59,794 nt of DNA from Variovorax sp. (GCA_025352265.1 JANXTS010000058.1:1-59794), one strand, 5' to 3'. Shown: positions 8,646 through 19,826, counted from the stretch's first letter. Program-made: numbers and translations. The notes: generated by a model not told the origin, from the sequence alone.

Positions 8646-9512
8646 ATGCGCCTCTTTCTCGATTCCTTTTGGCGCGCCGTCGCCTGCTGCCTGCGGCCCC
8701 GCGTGATCCTGCTTTCTTTCCTTCCGCTGGTGGCGATGGTGGTGCTGGCGGGTGGAGTCGGCTACTTCTACTGGGCGCCCGCCGTCGTCTGGACGCGTGA
8801 AGCGCTCGACGCATGGCCGCTCCTATCGAGCGTATGGGGTTGGATAGGCGGGCTCTTTTCCGCCGACCCTCGGACGTTTCTCGCACCGCTTGCGGTGGTG
8901 GTCGCCAGCACGCCGTTGCTGGTGCTGGTGTCGCTTATCGTCGTGGCCGCTTTCATGGCGCCAGCGTTGACGCGGCTCGTAGCGGAGCGCCGCTTCCCGG
9001 CGCTGGTGCACAAAAAGGGCGCCTCGATGGTCGGCAGCATCGCGCGCTCCATCGGCGTCACTCTGCTGGCGTTGGTCGCTCTCGTCGTGTCGATGCCCCT
9101 CTGGCTGATTCCACCACTGGTGCTGATCATTCCGCCGTTGATCTGGGGCTGGCTCACCTACCGCGTAATGAGTTTCGATGCACTCGCCGAACATGCCAGC
9201 GCAGAAGAGCGCGCCACGCTGTTGCGCACCCATCGACTGCCTTTGCTCGGCATCGGCGTGCTGTGCGGTTACCTCGGCGCAGCGCCGAGTATCGTCTGGG
9301 CGTCGGGTATTCTTTTTGCGGCTGCGTTTTTCGTGCTGGTGCCGATCGCGATCTGGATCTACACGCTCGTTTTCGCGTTTTCTGCGCTTTGGTTCGCGCA
9401 CTACTGCCTCGATGCCCTTAACCAGTTGCGTGCGCAGCGCTCAGCGTTGGCTGGCAACGCTGCGACTGTTTCACTTCCCGACGCACCAGCTTCCCAATGG
9501 AGTCCACCATGA
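8646..9512 (+). CDS. EI24 domain membrane protein (CysZ-like superfamily)
   Basis: 288 residues and strongly hydrophobic, with about six membrane segments (for example VILLSFLPLVAMVVLAGGV, VVVASTPLLVLVSLIVVAAF and PLWLIPPLVLIIPPLIWG). The overall pattern and the FLDSFWRA...LRP start fit the EI24/CysZ superfamily, whose CysZ members move sulfate; no sulfate genes are near. A TTG at 8643 precedes the ATG at 8646. Its stop overlaps the next start as ATGA. Confidence 0.75.
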   Translation: MRLFLDSFWRAVACCLRPRVILLSFLPLVAMVVLAGGVGYFYWAPAVVWTREALDAWPLLSSVWGWIGGLFSADPRTFLAPLAVVVASTPLLVLVSLIVVAAFMAPALTRLVAERRFPALVHKKGASMVGSIARSIGVTLLALVALVVSMPLWLIPPLVLIIPPLIWGWLTYRVMSFDALAEHASAEERATLLRTHRLPLLGIGVLCGYLGAAPSIVWASGILFAAAFFVLVPIAIWIYTLVFAFSALWFAHYCLDALNQLRAQRSALAGNAATVSLPDAPASQWSPP

Positions 9513-10333
9513 CAAATCAATCCGGTCCTGCCGTCAAGCGGTCCTTCGGCCTCATCATCGTTGGCGATGAAATCCTTTCAGGCAAGCGGGCCGACAAGCA
9601 CATGCCCAAGGTCATCGAACTGCTCGCGGCGCGCGGGCTGCCGCTGGCCTGGGCCGAATACGTCGGTGACGAACCGCTGCGCATCACGGCAGCGCTGGCC
9701 CGCGCCTTCGCTTCGGGCGATATCGTTTTTTCGACCGGCGGAATCGGCGCCACGCCCGACGACCACACGCGGCAATGTGCGGCGGCTGCGCTCGGCGTGC
9801 CGCTTGCGCTGCATCCCGAGGCCGAAGTGCTGATCCGCGAACGGATTCAAGACACGGCCCGTGAATCGGGCGTGCCCTACGAGCCCGATCGCCCCGACAA
9901 CGTGCACCGCCTTAACATGGGCGTGTTCCCGCTCGGCGCGAAGATCATCGTGAACCCATACAACAAGATTCCTGGCTTCAGCGTGGCCGATGTGCATTTC
10001 GTTCCCGGCTTTCCCGTGATGGCCTGGCCAATGATCGAGTCAGTGCTCGACAGTCGCTACACGAGCCTGTTCGCACACGGCTCCACCGCTGAAAAGTCGG
10101 TCATCGTCTTCGGTGCAATGGAGGCCACGCTTACCCCGTTGATGGAAGCAATAGAGCGCACGCACGCCGGCATCAAGGTGTTCAGCCTGCCGAGCGTCGA
10201 CCATCCCACGTACGGGCGGCACATTGAACTGGGCGTCAAAGGCGAGCCCGTCCAGATCGAAGCGGCGTATGCACAGCTCTTAGAAGGATTGCGCACCTTT
10301 GATGCGCGTCTTGGCCCTGAATTGGTGCGTTAA
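9509..10333 (+). CDS. MoaB/CinA-type molybdopterin-binding domain protein
   Basis: 274 residues. The N-terminal 170 residues are a MoCF-binding fold: IIVGDEILSGKRAD, then FSTGGIGATPDDHT. This matches the N-terminal half of CinA and its stand-alone relatives. No CinA deamidase domain (the C-terminal family domain) is present. Function is unknown for stand-alone members of this type. The ATG at 9509 has GGAG 6 bases upstream and overlaps the stop of the EI24 gene; an earlier in-frame ATG at 9497 is less likely. Confidence 0.8.
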   Translation: MTNQSGPAVKRSFGLIIVGDEILSGKRADKHMPKVIELLAARGLPLAWAEYVGDEPLRITAALARAFASGDIVFSTGGIGATPDDHTRQCAAAALGVPLALHPEAEVLIRERIQDTARESGVPYEPDRPDNVHRLNMGVFPLGAKIIVNPYNKIPGFSVADVHFVPGFPVMAWPMIESVLDSRYTSLFAHGSTAEKSVIVFGAMEATLTPLMEAIERTHAGIKVFSLPSVDHPTYGRHIELGVKGEPVQIEAAYAQLLEGLRTFDARLGPELVR

Positions 10334-10340
10334 TCCCAGT

Positions 10341-10358
10341 TGCACCAAGAAGGCGAGC
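10341..10358 (+). promoter_or_regulatory. Possible NtrC binding site upstream of glnA
   Basis: TGCACCA at 10341-10347 matches the conserved half of the NtrC consensus (TGCACCA-N-TGGTGCA). The opposite half (GGCGAGC) is weak. A further TTGGTGC lies at 10322-10328. The sites are about 60-90 bases upstream of the sigma-54 promoter, a normal distance for an enhancer. Confidence 0.45.
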
Positions 10359-10414
10359 TACCGCCTGCTTTTGGACTCAGAGGCCTCAGAATGTCGGCCT
10401 GGCTTAGAGCCCAA

Positions 10415-10430
10415 TGGCACAGAACCTGCA
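10415..10430 (+). promoter_or_regulatory. Sigma-54 promoter of glnA
   Basis: TGGCACAGAACCTGCA has the -24 GG and -12 GC elements at exact sigma-54 spacing (consensus TGGCACG-N4-TTGCA). It lies 46 bases before the glnA start codon. With ntrB and ntrC just downstream, nitrogen-limitation control of glnA by NtrC is the expected logic. Confidence 0.8.
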
Positions 10431-10476
10431 TTCGTGTCTTCCGCGTTTCCAACCACTATCCCAACAGGAGAACCTG

Positions 10477-11892
10477 ATGTCAAAGACAGTCGCCGATGTA
10501 CTCAAACTCGTCAAGGAAAGCGAGGTCAAGTTCATCGACTTCCGATTCACCGACACGCGAGGCAAAGAGCAGCACGTGACCGTGCCCGTATCCGCTTTCG
10601 ATGAAGACAAGTTCACCTCGGGCCACGCGTTCGACGGCTCGTCTATCGCCGGATGGAAGGGCATCGAAGCGTCGGACATGCAGCTCATGCCTGACCCAAA
10701 CACCGCGAACATCGACCCCTTCTTCGAAGAAACAACCCTGATCCTGACGTGCGACGTCATTGATCCAGTCGACGGTAAGCCCTACGAACGCGACCCGCGT
10801 TCGCTGGCCAAGCGCGCCGAGGCATACATGAAGGCATCGGGCCTGGGCGATACGGCCTACTTTGGGCCAGAGCCGGAATTCTTCGTGTTCGACAGCGTTC
10901 GCTGGAGGAACGACATGTCCGGCTGCTTCGTGAAGATCGATTCCGAAGAGGCTTCGTGGAACACCGACAAGGAGTACGAGCACGGCAATACCGGCCATCG
11001 CCCGGCTACCAAAGGCGGCTATTTCCCTGTTCCGCCCGTCGACAGCTTTCAGGACATGCGTTCCGAAATGTGCCTGGTGCTGGAAGCACTCGGCATCCCG
11101 GTCGAAGTGCATCACCATGAAGTGGCCAACGCCGGCCAAATGGAACTCGGCACCAAGTTCAGCACGCTGACCCAGCGCGCCGATTGGGTCCAGTTGCAAA
11201 AATACGTGATCCAGAACGTGGCCCATGCCTATGGCAAGACCGCCACTTTCATGCCCAAGCCCATCGTTGGCGACAACGGTTCCGGCATGCACGTGCACCA
11301 GTCGGTCTGGAAAGACGGCAAGAACCTGTTCGCCGGCGACGGCTATGCAGGCCTGTCGGAATTCGCGCTGTTCTACATCGGCGGCATCATCAAGCACGCT
11401 CGCGCGTTGAACGCCATCACCAACCCCGGCACCAACAGCTACAAGCGCCTGGTTCCTGGGTTTGAGGCACCGGTCAAGCTGGCGTATTCGGCCAAGAACC
11501 GTTCGGCATCGATCCGCATCCCGTTCGTGGCCAACCCCAAGGGCCGCCGCGTCGAGGCGCGCTTTCCAGATCCACTGATGAACCCGTACCTGGGTTTTGC
11601 CGCTCTGTTGATGGCGGGTCTCGACGGCGTGGAAAACAAGATCCATCCGGGCGAAGCCGCCACCAAGGATCTGTACCATCTCCCGCCGGAAGAAGACGCA
11701 CTGATCCCCACCGTGTGTCACAGCCTCGATCAGGCGCTGGAGCATCTGGACAAGGACCGCGCTTTCCTGACCAAGGGCGGTGTGTTTACCGATTCGTACA
11801 TCGATGCGTACATCGATCTGAAGATGACTGAAGTCACGCGCTTTCGCATGGCGACGCACCCGGTCGAATTCGATATGTACTACTCGCTGTAA
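10477..11892 (+). CDS. glnA: Glutamine synthetase, type I
   Basis: 471 residues. It makes glutamine from glutamate, ammonia and ATP as a dodecamer. The N-terminal beta-grasp domain is followed by the catalytic domain with [30 protein letters not shown] and NRSASIRIP. The adenylylation site DLYHLPPEE is intact (Tyr400), so GlnE control is likely. The start has a strong AGGAG box. It is preceded by a sigma-54 promoter and followed by a terminator, so it is mainly its own transcription unit. Confidence 0.97.
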   Translation: MSKTVADVLKLVKESEVKFIDFRFTDTRGKEQHVTVPVSAFDEDKFTSGHAFDGSSIAGWKGIEASDMQLMPDPNTANIDPFFEETTLILTCDVIDPVDGKPYERDPRSLAKRAEAYMKASGLGDTAYFGPEPEFFVFDSVRWRNDMSGCFVKIDSEEASWNTDKEYEHGNTGHRPATKGGYFPVPPVDSFQDMRSEMCLVLEALGIPVEVHHHEVANAGQMELGTKFSTLTQRADWVQLQKYVIQNVAHAYGKTATFMPKPIVGDNGSGMHVHQSVWKDGKNLFAGDGYAGLSEFALFYIGGIIKHARALNAITNPGTNSYKRLVPGFEAPVKLAYSAKNRSASIRIPFVANPKGRRVEARFPDPLMNPYLGFAALLMAGLDGVENKIHPGEAATKDLYHLPPEEDALIPTVCHSLDQALEHLDKDRAFLTKGGVFTDSYIDAYIDLKMTEVTRFRMATHPVEFDMYYSL

Positions 11893-11916
11893 ACCGGCTT
11901 TTCCGGTTCACGCGAT

Positions 11917-11946
11917 AAAAAGGACGGCTTCGGCCGTCCTTTTCTT
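11917..11946 (+). terminator. Rho-independent terminator after glnA
   Basis: AAAGGACGGC and GCCGTCCTTT form a 10-bp stem around a TTCG tetraloop, followed by a T-rich tail. It begins 25 bases after the glnA stop. Confidence 0.92.
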
Positions 11947-12023
11947 TTAGTGGGATACAAGCCGAAGGTCGTATTGTCGAATTGCACGAAAATGTCGTCC
12001 TGATGCGCACTACCTCCACCCCT

Positions 12024-12539
12024 ATGAAGACTGCTTATTTTCTATCGCTGGTCGTCTCGCTTTTTGCGTCGCTGGCCGGCATCTCTGCCCACGCGCAAGA
12101 GAAAGTCTTTCGCTGCGGCAACGAGTACACCAACAACGCGGCCGACGCGGCCAAGCGCGGATGCAAGGTGATGGAAGGCGGAAACGTGACGGTCGTGCAG
12201 GGCACGTCGCCGCGTGGCGCCTCGGTTGGCAGCAGCGCCGGTGGCTCGGCGGCCTCAAAGGCACCCGCCGGCAGCCCGCGCGTCGAAGGCGTCGACCAGC
12301 GCGCACGCGACGGCGAGGCCCGCTCGGTGCTCGAGTCCGAGCTCAGGAAGGCCGAGTCACGGCAAGCCGAATTGCTGAAGGATTTCAACAATGGCGAGCC
12401 CGAGAAGCAGGGCGCCGAAAGCCGCAACTATCAAAAATATCTCGATCGAGTTGCCGAAATGAAGGCCGAAATTGCCCGCAACGAGAGCGACATCGCCGGC
12501 ATCCGGCGCGAAATAGGCCGTTTGCCGGCAAAAAACTGA
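12024..12539 (+). CDS. Secreted coiled-coil protein between glnA and ntrB
   Basis: 171 residues: a signal peptide (MKTAYFLSLVVSLFASLAG...AHAQ), then a short N-terminal domain with two Cys (KVFRCGNEYTNNA and RGCKVMEGG), a Gly/Ser/Ala-rich linker, and a charged coiled coil from about residue 95 to the end (SVLESELRKAESRQAELL, YLDRVAEMKAEIARNESDI). The N-terminal segment resembles DUF4124-type periplasmic domains, but the function is unknown. In-frame upstream starts at 11982 (TTG) and 12003 (ATG) exist; 12024 gives the cleanest signal peptide. ntrB follows at once, so it likely shares the ntrBC message. Confidence 0.7.
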   Translation: MKTAYFLSLVVSLFASLAGISAHAQEKVFRCGNEYTNNAADAAKRGCKVMEGGNVTVVQGTSPRGASVGSSAGGSAASKAPAGSPRVEGVDQRARDGEARSVLESELRKAESRQAELLKDFNNGEPEKQGAESRNYQKYLDRVAEMKAEIARNESDIAGIRREIGRLPAKN

Positions 12540-12541
12540 GA

Positions 12542-13618
12542 ATGGTTTTCGGCAAACCCGCGGGCGCCGGAAAGCGCTTTCAGAGCTTCGACCTTCTCTC
12601 CACGCTGATCGCCGTCGTCCACATGGACGGAGCGGTATTGTTCGCCAACGCTGCGCTCGAAGACGCGCTGGGTACGTCGCGTCGAACGCTTGGAGGTTCA
12701 CCGTTCGGCAACTTTTTCAGTGAGCCGAACGTCTTGCGCACCGCTTTAGATGGTGCGCGCAGCAACGACTTCGCGACGCTGCGCTACGAAGCGCTGCTGC
12801 GCCGCGGCAGCCACGAAATGATGCCGGTACAGGTGACGCTGGCGCAGGGCGACAAGCCGGGCGAACTCATCATCGAGCTGATTCCGATCGAGCAACAAGT
12901 ACGGCAAGACCGCGAAGAGCGTTTGCTCGACCAGGCGCAGGCCAACAAGGAACTCATCCGCAATCTGGCACACGAGATCAAGAATCCACTCGGCGGTATC
13001 CGCGGTGCGGCGCAACTGCTGCAAATGGAGGTGGATTCGCGCGATCTCGTCGAATACACGCAGGTCATCATCCATGAGGCTGACCGTCTGCAGACGCTGG
13101 TCGACCGGCTGCTGGCGCCGCATCGCCGTCCGCACGTAGTGGGCGACGTCAATATCCACGAGGTCTGCGAACGGGTGCGCTCGGTGATTCTGGCGGAGTT
13201 TCCGCGCGACCTCGAGATCGAGCGCGATTTCGACCCGTCACTGCCGGAGTTTCGCGGCGATCGTGAGCAGCTGATTCAGGCCACGCTCAACATCGTTCAC
13301 AACGCGGCGCAGGCGTTGGCCGAGCGACGCGCGGCCGGCGATGCGCGCATCACCCTCAAGACGCGCGTCGCCCGACAAGTGATCTTCAATAAGGAGTGGT
13401 ATCGATTGGCACTGGAATTGCATGTCATCGACAACGGACCGGGTGTGCCGGACGCGATCAAGGACCGCATCTTTTACCCACTCGTCTCCGGAAGGGAAGG
13501 TGGAACCGGGCTAGGGCTCACGCTTGCGCAAACTTTTGTGCAGCAGCACCATGGCCTGATCGAGTGCGACAGCGTGCCCGGCCGAACCGATTTCAAGATA
13601 TTGATACCGCTGCCATAG
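12542..13618 (+). CDS. glnL: Nitrogen regulation sensor kinase NtrB
   Basis: 358 residues. An N-terminal PAS domain (about 20-125) precedes the H-box NLAHEIKNPLGG with phospho-acceptor His144. The ATPase domain has N-box NIVHNAAQAL, G1 DNGPGVP and G2 GGTGLGL. In the family, PII protein switches it between NtrC kinase and phosphatase according to nitrogen supply. The ATG at 12542 is two bases after the previous stop with GAG in front, and the resulting length is typical. ntrC follows after 23 bases. Confidence 0.95.
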   Translation: MVFGKPAGAGKRFQSFDLLSTLIAVVHMDGAVLFANAALEDALGTSRRTLGGSPFGNFFSEPNVLRTALDGARSNDFATLRYEALLRRGSHEMMPVQVTLAQGDKPGELIIELIPIEQQVRQDREERLLDQAQANKELIRNLAHEIKNPLGGIRGAAQLLQMEVDSRDLVEYTQVIIHEADRLQTLVDRLLAPHRRPHVVGDVNIHEVCERVRSVILAEFPRDLEIERDFDPSLPEFRGDREQLIQATLNIVHNAAQALAERRAAGDARITLKTRVARQVIFNKEWYRLALELHVIDNGPGVPDAIKDRIFYPLVSGREGGTGLGLTLAQTFVQQHHGLIECDSVPGRTDFKILIPLP

Positions 13619-13641
13619 CAGCCATGGCAACAAGGAGCAGC

Positions 13642-15162
13642 ATGAAGCCGATTTGGATAGTGGACGACGACCAGTCGATCCGCTTCGTGCTGGAAAAAGC
13701 GCTACTGCGCGAAGACCTGCCGACCCGCAGCTTCACCAACACCCGCGAGGTGCTCGCCGCACTCGACCTGGCCGCCGACGACGAAACGCAGGGCCCGCAA
13801 GTCCTGGTGAGCGACATCCGCATGCCCGGCGGGTCAGGGCTCGACCTGCTCGACAAGATCAAGGCCAAGCACCCCGGTTTGCCCGTCATCATCATGACGG
13901 CGTTCTCCGACCTCGACAGCGCCGTCTCGGCGTTTCAGGGCGGCGCCTTCGAGTACCTGCCCAAGCCGTTCGACTTGCCGCGCGCAGTCGAGTTGATCCG
14001 TCGAGCGGTCGACGAAAGCCAGCGCGAAGAAGTAGCCGAAGAGCGCATGGCCGCGGCGCCCGAAATGCTGGGCCAGGCACCTGCCATGCAGGACGTGTTC
14101 CGTGCCATCGGACGGCTCTCGCAGAGCAATGTGACGGTGCTGATCACTGGCGAATCGGGTTCAGGCAAAGAGCTGGTGGCGCGCGCATTGCACAAGCATT
14201 CGCCGCGTACCAATGGCCCGTTTGTCGCCATCAACACCGCCGCCATTCCCAAGGATTTACTTGAGAGTGAACTGTTTGGTCATGAGCGCGGCGCCTTCAC
14301 CGGTGCGCAAACCATGCGGCGCGGCCGCTTTGAACAGGCCGAGGGCGGCACGCTGTTTCTTGATGAAATCGGCGACATGCCGTTCGATTTGCAGACGCGT
14401 TTATTGCGCGTGCTGAGCGACGGTCATTTCTATCGGGTCGGTGGTCACAACTCGGTCAAGGCGAACGTGCGCGTCATCGCGGCAACCCATCAAGACCTGG
14501 AACAGCGCGTCAAGTTCGGTGGCTTTCGCGAAGACCTTTTTCACCGGCTCAACGTGATTCGCCTGCGTCTGCCAGCGTTGCGCGAACGCGGTGAAGACGT
14601 GCCTCCGCTCACTCGCCACTTTCTGCGGCAAAGCGCCAAGCAACTTGGCGTCGAGCCCAAGCGCATTTCCGATGCGGCACTGATGCAGCTCGCGACCTTC
14701 GCGTTTCCGGGCAATGTGCGGCAACTTGAAAATATTTGCCACTGGCTGACGGTGATGGCGCCAGCGCAACTGGTCGAGACCAAAGATCTGCCGCCCGAAG
14801 TGCTGGCGGTAGCGCCGATCGAAGCGCCGGTGCTTTCGCATGCACAACCCCAGGTCGCGGCGGTCGCGCCGGCACATTCGGCCGAGCAACCTGCCATGCC
14901 GGCACCTGTGTTGACCGCCATGACGGAGGCTCCTGCATCCACCGGATCGGCGGGATGGGAAGCCGGGCTCGAAAGCGAGGCGCAGGCCCTGCTCGAAGCC
15001 GGGCGAAACGATGTGTGGGACGTCTTGTCGAAACGCTTCGAGTCGCGACTTATTCTCACAGCGCTGGCGAACACGCGTGGCCGACGCATCGAGGCTGCAC
15101 AGAAGCTCGGCATCGGTCGCAATACGATCACGCGCAAGATCCAGGAGCTCGGCATCGAGTGA
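13642..15162 (+). CDS. glnG: Nitrogen regulation response regulator NtrC
   Basis: 506 residues. The receiver domain has DDD (residues 8-10) and phospho-acceptor Asp58 ([11 protein letters not shown]). The AAA+ domain has Walker A GESGSGKE and the sigma-54 contact loop GAFTGA. After an unusually long Ala/Pro-rich linker (about residues 390-440) comes a Fis-type helix-turn-helix ([21 protein letters not shown]). AAGGAG precedes the ATG at 13642. This is the activator expected to act at the sigma-54 promoter of glnA in this window. Confidence 0.95.
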   Translation: MKPIWIVDDDQSIRFVLEKALLREDLPTRSFTNTREVLAALDLAADDETQGPQVLVSDIRMPGGSGLDLLDKIKAKHPGLPVIIMTAFSDLDSAVSAFQGGAFEYLPKPFDLPRAVELIRRAVDESQREEVAEERMAAAPEMLGQAPAMQDVFRAIGRLSQSNVTVLITGESGSGKELVARALHKHSPRTNGPFVAINTAAIPKDLLESELFGHERGAFTGAQTMRRGRFEQAEGGTLFLDEIGDMPFDLQTRLLRVLSDGHFYRVGGHNSVKANVRVIAATHQDLEQRVKFGGFREDLFHRLNVIRLRLPALRERGEDVPPLTRHFLRQSAKQLGVEPKRISDAALMQLATFAFPGNVRQLENICHWLTVMAPAQLVETKDLPPEVLAVAPIEAPVLSHAQPQVAAVAPAHSAEQPAMPAPVLTAMTEAPASTGSAGWEAGLESEAQALLEAGRNDVWDVLSKRFESRLILTALANTRGRRIEAAQKLGIGRNTITRKIQELGIE

Positions 15163-15201
15163 TGCCGGCTTGCTGGACGCTGGTGTGTGCGTTGGGGTGC
15201 T

Positions 15202-16389
15202 TTACTTCAGCAGTTCGCTCAGGCTTACCGGCTTGATCTTGCCGCCTTCGACAGTCACCACCACCGGATCGACGATGGTGCCGCCGACCGCATCGACGCC
15301 CTTGAATTCGCCGGCGTTTTGATCCTTCGGCAACTTCATCAGGGCATCGTTCATCTGGGCGCGAATGGCGACTGCATCGGTTGTCGTACCCGCTGTCTTC
15401 ATGGCCGCGGCCAGAGCGTGCGTCATGGCGTAGTTGTACGAAGATTCTGTGGTTGGATCTTTGTCGGCGCCGTACGCCTTGCGGTATGCGGCGGCAAAGG
15501 CTTTGGGGCCTGGGCGTTCGTCGTACGAAACCGGCATCACGCCAATGGAGCCTTCGAGCATGGCCAGTCCACCGGTGACCTTCGACATTTCGTCGAGCTT
15601 GGCCTGGTCCATGATTAAAAAGCCGCCCTTGAACCCAAGCTCGCGCGCCTGTTTGGCAACCAGCGCGGTCGGCTCCGAAGGGCCGCCGACAAAGAGTACG
15701 TCGGGCTTTTCGGCCAGCACTCGGCTTACGCCGCTGTAGAAGTCGGCCGAGCGGTTGTAAGACATTGGATTGTTGGAGACCACCGTGCCACCGGCCTTGA
15801 CCCACGCCGGTTCGAATAGCGCACTCCAGTTCTTGGCGTAGTCGTGGTCGCCCGGCAGCATGCCGACCTTCTTGCCGTACTTCTTCATCTCATATTTGGT
15901 GAAGGGCTCGATGTAAGAGTTGAACGTCGGCGGGATGCGGATGGTCAGCTTATTGCCCGTTTCAGTGATCTTGGGCGTGCTCGAGTACGCCATCACGATG
16001 AACTTCTCCTGCTCGTTGAATGCCTGCATGGCGTAGATGCCACCGGAATGTGGGACGAACACTGCCGCTGTCTGGTATTGCTGCACCAGCCGGCGCGCAT
16101 TGATGGCCGCTTCAGCCGGCGAGTACTTGTCGTCAAGCGACACGAGTTCGAGCTTGACCTTCTTGCCGGCCACTTCGAGCCCGGCAGCGTTGATCTCCTT
16201 GATTGCCATCTCTATGCCGCTGACCACGTTCTTGCCGTAAAGCGCGGCGCCTCCACTCAACGGCCCGGTGTAGCCGATCTTGACGAGGTCTTGCGCAAGG
16301 GCAGAGCCGGCACCCAGCACGCCTGCCACGCCGAGCAGGGTTGTGGCGATGGGCAGCAGAGCCAGGCGGCGGCGGATTGTGGTCTTCAT
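15202..16389 (-). CDS. livJ: Branched-chain amino acid/amide ABC transporter, substrate-binding protein
   Basis: 395 residues, periplasmic. The signal peptide ends at GSALAQ, and the mature protein starts DLVKIGYTGPLSGGAALYGKN, typical of LivJ/LivK-type binding proteins (peripheral-binding family 6). It is the last gene of the leftward liv operon, 67 bases after livF, with an AGGAG ribosome binding site. The true ligand is not predictable; relatives bind Leu/Ile/Val, amides or urea. It converges with ntrC, whose stop is 39 bases away. Confidence 0.9.
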   Translation of the reverse strand: MKTTIRRRLALLPIATTLLGVAGVLGAGSALAQDLVKIGYTGPLSGGAALYGKNVVSGIEMAIKEINAAGLEVAGKKVKLELVSLDDKYSPAEAAINARRLVQQYQTAAVFVPHSGGIYAMQAFNEQEKFIVMAYSSTPKITETGNKLTIRIPPTFNSYIEPFTKYEMKKYGKKVGMLPGDHDYAKNWSALFEPAWVKAGGTVVSNNPMSYNRSADFYSGVSRVLAEKPDVLFVGGPSEPTALVAKQARELGFKGGFLIMDQAKLDEMSKVTGGLAMLEGSIGVMPVSYDERPGPKAFAAAYRKAYGADKDPTTESSYNYAMTHALAAAMKTAGTTTDAVAIRAQMNDALMKLPKDQNAGEFKGVDAVGGTIVDPVVVTVEGGKIKPVSLSELLK

Positions 16390-16456
16390 GGTCAGAGTCT
16401 CCTGAGGGTTGAAACGAATGGAAGGAAAATAGATGGGCGGCGCATGTGTCATGCGA

Positions 16457-17150
16457 TCAGGCGCCGATGTAGGCAGCACGGACCGCCTCGTTGTTGAGCA
16501 AGGAATCACGATCGCCTTCGAGCGTGATGCGACCACGTTCGATAACGTAGGCACGGTGCGCAATTGCCAGCGCCGAGTACGCGTTCTGTTCGGCGAGCAG
16601 CACTGTGGTGCCTGCCCGGTTGATCCGTTGAATGACCTCGAACACCTGCTTCACGACCAGCGGCGCCAGGCCGAGCGACGGCTCGTCGAGCAGCAACACC
16701 TTGGGCCGCCCGAGAATTGCGCGGCCGATCGCCACCATTTGCTGCTGCCCGCCGGACAGCGAGCCGGCCGGGTCGTTCTGCTTTTTTTCGAGAATTGGAA
16801 ACAGGCCGAACACCTCGTCGAGCGAACGCTTGATGCCAGCCTTGTCGCTGCGGTGCACATAGGCGCCGAGCACCAGATTCTTTTTGACCGACATCATCGG
16901 GAATAGCTTCCGGCCTTCGGGACAGTGAACCACGCCGGCCCCGACGATCTGCGCTGGACGCTTGCCGACCAATTCGTTGTCGGCAAATCGAATGCTGCCG
17001 GCACTCGCCTTCTGAATGCCGCTGGCCGCCATGAAGATCGATGTCTTGCCAGCACCATTGGCGCCGAGCAAAACCACCAGTTCACCGGCCGACGCATGCA
17101 TCGTGACGCCGCTCAGCGCGCGAAAGCTGCCGTAGTGAAGGTCGACGTTT

Positions 17151-17164
<14 letters not shown>
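16457..17164 (-). CDS. livF: Branched-chain amino acid ABC transporter ATPase LivF
   Basis: 235 residues. It has Walker A GANGAGKT, signature LSGGQQQM, Walker B VLLLDEPSLGLAP and a LivF-like N-terminus (MLRFENVDLHYGSFRALSGV). It energises the transporter on the cytoplasmic face together with LivG. The ATG at 17164 overlaps the end of livG by 14 bases. Confidence 0.93.
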
Positions 17165-17931
<767 letters not shown>

Positions 17932-17939
<8 letters not shown>

Positions 17940-18945
17940 GGTGCTTCGCCTTCGACGTCGTTTCGATGAACTGCGTGGTCTCCGCCGCGGCAGACTTCGC
18001 TGCATCGGCGCGCCGCGCACGCCGCTTGAGATAGGTGCCGACGATGCCGTTGGGCAAGAAGATGATGAGCGCGATCAACACTGGACCGAAGACGACCATG
18101 CGGTAGTCCTGCAGGAACTGCAGGCTCTGTGTAAGCCAGGTAACCAGGAAGGTGCCGACCAGCGGCCCGAGCAGCGTGCCGATACCGCCGACCAGGATGA
18201 ACATTACGAGGTCGAAGGTCACGGTTTCGCTTGCGAGATCGGGACCGAGAAAGCGCACTTGCCCGGCGTAGAGCGCTCCGGCAAAACCGGCATACGTTAC
18301 CGACAACACGAACGACAGCGTCTTGGTGCGCATCAGGTTGATGCCCAGCGCCTCGGCCAGTTCGTCGCTGTTGCGCACCGCCATGAAGCTGCGCCCGAGC
18401 AGCGAGCGAACGATGCGCGCCATAACCCAGATGGCCAGTGCCAGGAACGCGAGCACCAGGTAGTACTGCGACAGCGGCGTGCCGAACTGCAGCGGGCCGA
18501 TGCCGCTCGGCGCCGGAATGCCCATGATACCGACCGGCCCGTGCGTGAGACTCTCCCACTTTTCGATCAACAAAAACATGATGTAGCTGATGCACAGCGT
18601 GAAGATCGAAAAGTAGTGGCCCTTGAGTCGCAGCGACAGCAGCCCGACGAAGAAGCCGATGCTGGCCGTCACCAAGCCGGCGAGCACAAATGCGACCCAG
18701 AATGGCACTTGGTGATCGACCGTCAGGATGCCCACCGTGTACGCGCCGACCGCCATGAAAGCGCCGTGCGCCAGGTTGAACTGGCCGGTGTAGCCGGTGA
18801 TGAGGTTGAGCCCCAGCGCCGCGATTGCCATGATGAAGGCTTGCGTTGCGACAGAGAGCAGGTAGTTGTTCTGCGCGAAGAGCGGAAAGATCAGCGCCAC
18901 CACCGCCAGCAGGGCCCAGCCGGCTTTGCCTTCAAGCAGTTTCAT
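17932..18945 (-). CDS. livM: Branched-chain amino acid ABC transporter permease LivM
   Basis: 337 residues with about nine membrane segments. The LivM signature GLNLITGYTGQFNLAHGAFM is near residue 50, and the later FVLSVTYAGFAGALYA and VGGIGTLLGPLVG segments contact the ATPase. It forms the channel with LivH. It overlaps livH by one base (TGATG) and livG by 8. Confidence 0.93.
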
Positions 18946-19826
18946 CAGCGCGCTCCCTTGGCGGTGAAGAGGCCCTGCGGTCTGAACGACAGGATAACCA
19001 CCAACAGAACGAAGGCGATGATGTCCTTGTAGTCGGTCGAGAAATAGAAGCCGCCGAAGCTCTCTGCCATGCCGATGATCAGGCCGCCCACGATGGCGCC
19101 CGGAAAGCTGCCCATGCCGCCCAGGATGATGATGACGAAGGCCTTGGTGATCACCAGGTTGCCCATCGCCGGATACACCAAGTTGATGGGCGCATAGAGC
19201 ACCGCAGCGATGGCGGCGAGCGCCCCTGAAATTGCGAACACCAGCAGCGTTACGCGCGTGGCGTCGATACCGACCAGCGCCGCGCCGTCGCGGTTTTGCG
19301 CCATCGCGATGATCGTCGAGCCGATCACTGTGTAGTTCAGAAACAGATGCAGCAACACCATCAAGCTAAACGCGCCGGCGATGATGAGCAGACGCTGCAA
19401 CGGCGCCGTCAAGCCGAAGATTTCAACGACCTGTCCATAAGGCGTTGGCATGCGATGAAACTCGGCGCCGAACATGGCCTGCGCGCCCGCTTCGAGGAAC
19501 AGCAGGATGCCGATGGCGGCGATCATGTCGTGCAGCTCTGGCGCGTTGCGCAGCGGATGAAAAACGAGCCGGTCGGCCAGCATCGCCAGCACCGCCACAG
19601 CCGCGGCTGCACCGAGCATGGCGATCCAGTAGTTGAGCCCGAGTGCCGTCATCAGGTAATAGCCGACGAAGGCGCCGGCCATATAGAACGTCCCGTGTGC
19701 GAAGTTCGGAACATGAAGAATGCCGTACACCAGCGTGAGGCCGAGCGCCACCAGGCTGTACACGCCGCCCACGGTCAGGCCGTTTAGCAATTGCTGAAAA
19801 AAAAGTTCCAATTCGATCCCCTGCAC
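18945..19826 (-). CDS. livH: Branched-chain amino acid ABC transporter permease LivH
   Basis: 293 residues, all membrane segments. It has the LivH features QQLLNGLTVGGVYSLVALGLT, VPNFAHGTFYM and ILGGMGSFPGAIVGG. It is the first gene of the leftward liv operon. The start is GTG at 19826 with AGGA 5 bases upstream. The 150 bases before it hold the likely promoter, but no clear -10/-35 or sigma-54 element was found. Confidence 0.93.
   Translation of the reverse strand: MQGIELELFFQQLLNGLTVGGVYSLVALGLTLVYGILHVPNFAHGTFYMAGAFVGYYLMTALGLNYWIAMLGAAAAVAVLAMLADRLVFHPLRNAPELHDMIAAIGILLFLEAGAQAMFGAEFHRMPTPYGQVVEIFGLTAPLQRLLIIAGAFSLMVLLHLFLNYTVIGSTIIAMAQNRDGAALVGIDATRVTLLVFAISGALAAIAAVLYAPINLVYPAMGNLVITKAFVIIILGGMGSFPGAIVGGLIIGMAESFGGFYFSTDYKDIIAFVLLVVILSFRPQGLFTAKGAR

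Noticed and set aside
12161..12541. A 127-codon extension of the ntrB frame upstream of its start
   Set aside because: It overlaps the coiled-coil protein gene, is Arg-rich and adds nothing conserved; ATG 12542 fits the family length.
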